A model generated the notes under the pieces. The model did no database searches. It was given only the letters and a program-made list of their open reading frames with translations, and had not been told where the DNA came from. From contig ML210304.1 in NCBI GenBank assembly GCA_004369085.1, positions 23,947-73,954 on the forward strand: 50,008 bases of DNA. The letters are read 5' to 3'. Both the position numbers and the translations under genes were made by a program. This DNA comes from Coprinopsis marcescibilis. Taxonomy: Eukaryota; Basidiomycota; Agaricomycetes; Agaricales; Psathyrellaceae. This document shows, piece by piece, positions 45,093 through 50,008 of this stretch; position 1 is the first letter of the stretch, and the number at the start of each line of letters is the position of its first letter.

Positions 45093-46881
45093 TCATACTT
45101 GAGGCGGTCTGAATATCTGGCTCGTCAGTTTCAAGTCCTTCCTAGTTTGTTCAATGAAAGCCCAATTCTCTACATGCTCATCACCCACTCCATGTCCGCC
45201 TCGATACAGCTTCATCGTCTCCAAATTCGGGAAAATCCTATCAATAAAATGAGCTATATTCCGGTGCTCCATCAAAGTAAAGCTCTTTGTCGCTCGGGTG
45301 TCACCAATAGTCAAGTGCCGAAGTGTAGAGGTGGGAATAAACCCAGGGACTTTGAAGTCGGTCCGAGTGAAAGAGTCAAGACTTGAGTCGATGGGGACGG
45401 TTAGATTCTCAATCCCTCTGGCGTGAAGGGCCACATATTTCAAGCATCGCAGGCCGACCGGCGACGTTGAGCTCGGGGGGAGGGTTAAGGTGGAAAGCGT
45501 AGGTCGTCCCGGTTTGCCATACGCAGCATCAATCAACTGATGTAGCCACGTCTGGGGCTCCTCTGTATTAGAGGATGCATGCAGCTTCAGAACATTAATC
45601 GTCAGCTGTTGAAGTGTCTGAACTCGAACGAGGGCAAGGACATCCGCAAATGCGATCCCAACACCGCGTGGCGGACTTTCCGTGATTTCGAGTATCTCCA
45701 GGCCAGGTATTCCAGAAACGCAATCAGCCAGCCTAGCGAATTGGGTTGGCAGCGCGTTGAAGGCGATGTTGTCCTTGTTTCCGATTAATTGTGGGAGAAG
45801 TTGTACTGTGAGCGTCTTCAGGCATCCCACCAAGGATGGAGGACAGGTGGAGCAATGCCCGAACCATGGTGGGAACACGGCAGACCCCGTACGGGTTACC
45901 TTAAGATGAAGGGTCTCAAGGGCTGGGAAGAGTGCCTTCGCGTTCGGGACTGATCGGAAAAGGCACGGATTAAACAGTCCCGCTTCGCATGAGATGGCCA
46001 AAGGGGTTCCAATGTTGAGGGTCAGCGTCTCCAGACACGGAAGCGCTTGGCCGATCTTGATTATAGCGTCGTTTGAAAGATTGGTACCGGGGGATAAGAT
46101 GGCCAGTGACTCCAGGCACTTGAGCTCTGAGAGAAACGCGAGGGAAAGTTGAGAGGATATTGTGCCGGCGCCGCCGTCTAGGACCAGATTCTTCAAATTT
46201 GGAGCGTCCAACGGGAGATTCGGGATCAAGGAACGGTAGGCATACGAAACTTGAAAGAGGGAAGATAAGCTGGTGCCGTGAAAATCGACTGTTTCCAACA
46301 GAGATGGAACCATTATGGGGTATAGAGCCGATGCGGTGGCGTCAAGGGACTGAATAAACACGCTTCGAAGGTTTGGAAGGAAAGGTCCACCTTTGAACCT
46401 CTTCGCTAGCATGGCAATTAAGTGGGCTGAAAGAGCGAAGCTTTGAGAGAACACTCGAGTGTCCCCTAGGAGTATGATTTCTTCCACCCTGTTGGCTACT
46501 CTGATGAAGCGGTCAAAATTTCCGTTCCAAGAAAAGCGCTACAGAAACGTACCAGTCAAAAGATCAATAATCTGCTTTAATGCTGAACTTTGAACGTACG
46601 AAGGAACCATCGAAATCCGCATCCAATCCTCCTGGCAGCAGTTTCATGAGTAACAAATGTGAACTCAACCGCCGCCATAAAACGTCCAAGGCAGCATCTT
46701 TGAACACACTCGATACTAGCGCGATATTCAGGAACCAACTGGGTTGACGCCCCAAATCGAGATCGAGGATGGATAGGATGATAGGTAGCAAGTCTTGATC
46801 TGCGAAAACCAGTTGCTGGGGTGTCGCTGTCATCTTTGGGGCTGCTGGAACCGCAGGCGTTGTCGCGGTCGGGTCTGACAT
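45093..46881 (-). CDS. F-box/LRR-like protein, paralogue 2
   Basis: Exon 1 (46881-46600) and exon 2 (46538-45093) join in phase 0 across a 61-nt intron, giving 575 residues, the same length as paralogue 1. Shared blocks are PQQLVF..QD in the F-box part, Leu-Asp-Ala-Thr near residue 150 and FTLMEHRNIAHFIDRIFPNLE near the end, with much divergence between. The two genes lie head to tail about 190 bp apart, so they arose by tandem duplication and then diverged strongly. The exon 1 start (ATG 46881) is preceded by a stop-rich leader. Same inferred function as its neighbour. Confidence 0.85.
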
Positions 46882-47380
46882 GGGACGGAGGAAAAGAAAG
46901 GACGCTGAGTTCGTGCATATATCCTCATCATACTCGCGTGAGAATTCAGCCTGGAACACACATTTGTAACCAGGATACGCGATAAGTAATGATTGACAGA
47001 AGCGACAGGAAGTTCCCATTGATACACCGTACTTCCTCTTTTTTGTGCTCGAGTCATCTGCAGCCGTTTATGCCTCTTCCTGAGCTTCAAGCTATGACCA
47101 CTGCCTAGTTTCTGAAGCCAGGCGTCGGTGCAGTCGACATTAACACATACGAGTACTATTCGTAATATGGATCGACGCCGGAGGCGTACATCTGACAGTG
47201 GGATCACTCTAATAATACTAATGTCAACGCGTGGGAGGTGCCACAAGTGCAAGTAATATTCTCTCATCCAGCGTCTGTTTCTTCTCTGATGAGAGAGAAC
47301 GGCGTTCTCATACAAGCTCACAATCATCTTACGTAGATACCTATCGAAGCGTAAATAGCGGAAATCCTCAGCCACGTCAA
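46882..47380. other. Intergenic, no supported gene
   Basis: The minus frame 47384-46830 is open for 184 codons, but it runs antisense and out of frame into paralogue 2 and has no motif. I see only promoter and terminator space here. Confidence 0.5.
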
Positions 47381-49010
47381 TCAAATACTTCGCTCCTCAA
47401 CAGAGCTGGTCACCTCGATACGCAGATCACCGTTGGAACCTGTTGACTCCGTCAAGGTCTTTGCCTTTTCCACACCGACTGCATCATGATTTGCCGTAGT
47501 CACAGAAGCTACGGCGGTTGCTTCATTCACACTTGCTTGTGGCTTACTCGATTTAGAATCAAGATGACCGGTGCTTGGTAGCATTGGTGTCGTTGAATGA
47601 GAGGTCCGATCATTGGCGCGTTGTTTACTCCTGCTCCTGACCATCGACGCAAGGAGAACATTTGCATAGCTGTGGGCAATTTCAGACTTTCACCATACGC
47701 CGAGACTGTGCGGACTTACACTCGTCCGAGGAGCCATTGACTATCGGTGAACAAGGGTGGATAAGTTTCTGGGACTTTATCACATGGAGTTTTACTTACA
47801 ATGCGACATGAATCATGTTGTTTGGCGTCGTGTAGTAGAACGTCAGGTTAAGGATTGCGAAGACGGTGATGATGAGGCCACTCTCTACGGTATTGCGACT
47901 GAGGGATGCCAACATTGACCGGGTCGAATGAATCGATGACCTCGACCTATAGCGGTTAAACTTTGAGAATTATATTAGCCAGCCTTATTACTATGTGGTA
48001 TGTCCTAAGCCGCGGACGTACCATGATGACCAAGGTAATTGTGATGATGGAGTCACATATGAGGGCGCTCAGCAGGTGAGTCTTAATCGCCGTGACTGTT
48101 CCGAAGCGGGTAATCTCCCGGTTAACCTTAGAGAACTGTAGCATTTGTTTGTCAATGAGTGTCCGACAATGTTCGCAGATCGAGATACCTGAACGCTGAT
48201 TCCAATTCCAGCCCCGAACTGAACCAACGCGAGCTAATATAATAAATGAATCACGAGTTTTTGAAGCAAGTGCGGAACGGAATGCAGCTTACCAGGAAAA
48301 CTAAGGCGGAGATAAAGCCCTCGATAATGTTATGTCTCAGAATCCATATGCGCCTGAGACTTCATGAGTTTGAGGTATCACAAGATCAGTATCTCACCAT
48401 GCGAAGAACCATTGGACACAGAGTGCGACTAGAGATACCATGCATCACTGACTGAGCGTCGGGAAAAAAACACTGGTACACACCTCCACCGGAGAATGTA
48501 GGATACATCATGGTTAAAGGTCCTACTCTGCTGCTGTGGAGAACGAGAATATACCATGCGTTCTCGCTCGTAGATACGATACACATTGTGTTGAGGATGA
48601 AAACCATTAAAACTGCGACATCCGAGGTGAGTTTCACAAAATCGTATGGGAAAAGTCCCAGTTACAGACCACAGGCTCGTATTCCATAGTTCTCCTTCTT
48701 TCTTCCTGAGAAGTATGATTCGCGGACATAATCGTCTGATCGTTGCGTTAGAAAGACTCCACGAGAAGCCCAAGTGAAGATGAACGAACATAGCTGAACA
48801 ATGAAAATCCCGTAAAGAAAGTAAGATCCCATTGATCCGAGAAGCTAAACGACAGTTAGAGTTCAACGCCACCGCGATGTCAAAATGGCTTGGGAAGTAA
48901 CACGACACGTACGGTTGGCCCAGTACTGGTTAACCTTTCAGTCAGAAAATTTCTCAGTTATGAGGGCATGAGGACATTACGTACAGAGCTAGCTCAACGG
49001 GTTCCGACAT
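47381..49010 (-). CDS. DUF6534 family multi-pass membrane protein
   Basis: Twelve exons (49010-48985, 48925-48913, 48844-48790, 48735-48670, 48612-48484, 48428-48398, 48353-48293, 48233-48189, 48135-48022, 47960-47800, 47740-47720, 47669-47381) sum to 336 residues in unbroken phase. The order of motifs is that of the Agaricomycete DUF6534 family. The first helix reads GSYFLYGIFIVQLY. Then come VLMVFILNT, VQWFFAWRIWIL, and a soluble turn with SRSSIHSTRSM. Near the end NNMIHVAF is followed by GRVYANVLLASM. About seven helices are predicted, with a Ser/Thr/Lys-rich cytosolic tail of roughly 85 residues. The family is abundant in mushrooms and their relatives. Its function is unknown, though a receptor-like topology has been suggested by its seven helices. 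Exons of 13 and 21 nt are unusually small. Confidence 0.85.
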
Positions 49011-49740
49011 CTTGGATGTGGTCGGTTGAGGGACACTCAGCAGTCAGTCAGTAGGAATCATTCGATGCGGGAGAGTCAACATTTGAAGAGGACTTCCATT
49101 TTGACTGGAACACATGTGAGAGGACCTGGCTGGTCCACTGTATCTGTGATCGTGTTTTACCTACAAGATTGCTGGTTAGAACGCCGGAGCCGTGGACCAG
49201 GCCCAGAGTAGGCTGCCGTAGGCATGCGCTTGAGCCTTCCGTTTCTGGAAGTTTCGTCGGCCGGTGCGCGTGTCTGATCGACCGAGGGTACCACAGTGCC
49301 TAAATTCATTTAAACTTTGGTACTGCTATCATGGCTATCCACTCCGAGTCACGTCGGGACAATGAGATGCGGGACCTTCCGGGACCATCAAACTTGTCTA
49401 TGATTTGATCGACAGTCATGGACGGGGCTGTATATTCTTCGTTGTTGCAGTGGTGCTATGATGGACAAACACTCGTAGCTCCTCAATGCGAGGTAGTAAC
49501 GTGGCACTTGCGAAGCGAGTCCCAGAATCTGGAAGAATAAAATGAAAAAATAGCTTACGATGTGGGCGCTTGCCAAGACGAACACCAAGAAAATCTCGAT
49601 GAGTGCAATGCGTATAGCTACGCTACCTCGCATCAGTCCACTTGTACATTGGCAGACAGGAAGCCTTGGGTATGGTGACCACAGTTACATCAGACGACAT
49701 CAGCATACGTGTCAAGATGGGTAGATACATCCGATCACAT
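49011..49740. other. Region upstream of the DUF6534 gene
   Basis: The minus frame 49633-49388 starts with a hydrophobic helix (Ile-Glu-Ile-Phe-Leu-Val-Phe-Val) and contains GTAAGC..TTCCAG, but the intron would be only about 30 nt. It could be the remnant of a second DUF6534-like membrane gene or chance. Nothing else was recognised. Confidence 0.35.
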
Positions 49741-49748
49741 GATAGATA

Positions 49749-49782
49749 CAAGCCTTCGGCTTGCCCGTGGCTTCGCCACGGG
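49749..49782. other. Twin GC-rich hairpins at the Helitron 3' side
   Basis: Two perfect palindromes with the same TTC loop lie back to back. CAAGCC-TTC-GGCTTG spans 49749-49763. CCCGTGGC-TTC-GCCACGGG spans 49764-49782. They lie about 70 bases beyond the helicase stop, on the side where Helitrons carry a 3' hairpin. The canonical CTRR terminus is not seen directly after them, so the exact element end is uncertain. Confidence 0.65.
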
Positions 49783-49848
49783 GGAAAAACACAGGCTTGC
49801 CCTGCGGCCCGCCTTAGTAGAAGGAAGTTGTAAGTGTTAGAAAAAATA

Positions 49849-50007
49849 TCAATTCAGAATTTGTAATACTTCAGGATATACAATATTTTTAGTTCTAAGT
49901 GGTAAAGTAAAATCATCACGTGGATCAGTAATAGCTTTTATGTTATGAACAGAAGTAACTCGGGAAACTGCAACATAAAGTTGCCCATGAGTGAAAACAG
50001 GAGTACG
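49849..50007 (-). CDS. Helitron Rep/helicase, C-terminal end (partial, runs off window)
   Basis: The minus frame from the window edge (50007) to TGA at 49849-49851 encodes 52 residues beginning [18 protein letters not shown]. The rest is Lys/Asp-rich and ends Leu-Gln-Ile-Leu-Asn. The Thr-His-Gly-Gln-Leu-Tyr-Val-Ala-x-Ser-Arg block is motif VI of PIF1-type helicases and is the usual C-terminal end of Helitron transposases. The stretch is AT-rich, unlike the GC-richer genes to its left, which fits recent arrival. The open frame, so far as visible, has no stop, so the element could be intact beyond the window. Confidence 0.85.
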   Translation of the reverse strand, partial: RTPVFTHGQLYVAVSRVTSVHNIKAITDPRDDFTLPLRTKNIVYPEVLQILN

Positions 50008-50008
50008 G

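Noticed and set aside
46830..47384. 184-codon minus frame between the F-box genes and the DUF6534 gene
   Set aside because: It overlaps the start of F-box paralogue 2 in another frame and shows no protein motif.

Overview
The window is nuclear DNA from a filamentous basidiomycete, most likely an Agaricomycete. The evidence is many short introns of about 50-65 bp with GT..AG ends and CTAAC-like branch sites. Agaricomycete-type families are also present: a DUF6534 seven-helix membrane protein, F-box/LRR genes, and a DUF2235 hydrolase fused to a WD40 propeller. The genus cannot be fixed from sequence alone; a Rhizoctonia/Ceratobasidium-like genome is only a guess.

The left quarter (1-12.5 kb) is AT-rich accessory DNA with no gene I would call intact. 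It holds the 3' half of a Tad-like LINE (RNase H, CCHC tail, 3' UTR, poly(A)) interrupted by about 1 kb of minisatellite. Beyond it lie broken multi-copy protein families of Agaricomycetes, including an F-box type and a large family with a P-element-like motif. A near-perfect 300-bp inverted repeat and a degenerate ~177-bp tandem array are also here.

From 12.5 to 25.2 kb, three decayed copies of one dispersed sequence (A, B, C) lie around a well-formed minus-strand gene at 17.25-20.72 kb. That gene joins a DUF2235 alpha/beta-hydrolase to seven WD40 repeats and has twelve exons in consistent phase. I see no NACHT or NB-ARC P-loop in it. It is followed by a small gene for a secreted, extremely lysine/histidine- and acid-rich protein.

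From 27 to 49 kb the sequence becomes gene-dense. In order: a PHO89-type phosphate permease (+), an unknown four-helix membrane protein (+) whose 3' end is tandemly duplicated, and an etherase-like glutathione S-transferase (+). Next come a DJ-1/Hsp31-like protein with an in-frame stop right after its apparent ATG (+), a single-exon F-box protein (+), and the pyruvate dehydrogenase E1-alpha subunit (-). A long Ser/Pro-rich protein (+), two tandem F-box/LRR paralogues of identical predicted length (-) and a DUF6534 membrane protein (-) complete it. The right edge cuts into a Helitron whose helicase C-terminus runs off the window on the minus strand.

Exon structures were worked out by hand. They were accepted when splice phase and reading frame agreed across all joints. 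No database search was run, so family names rest on recognised motifs.
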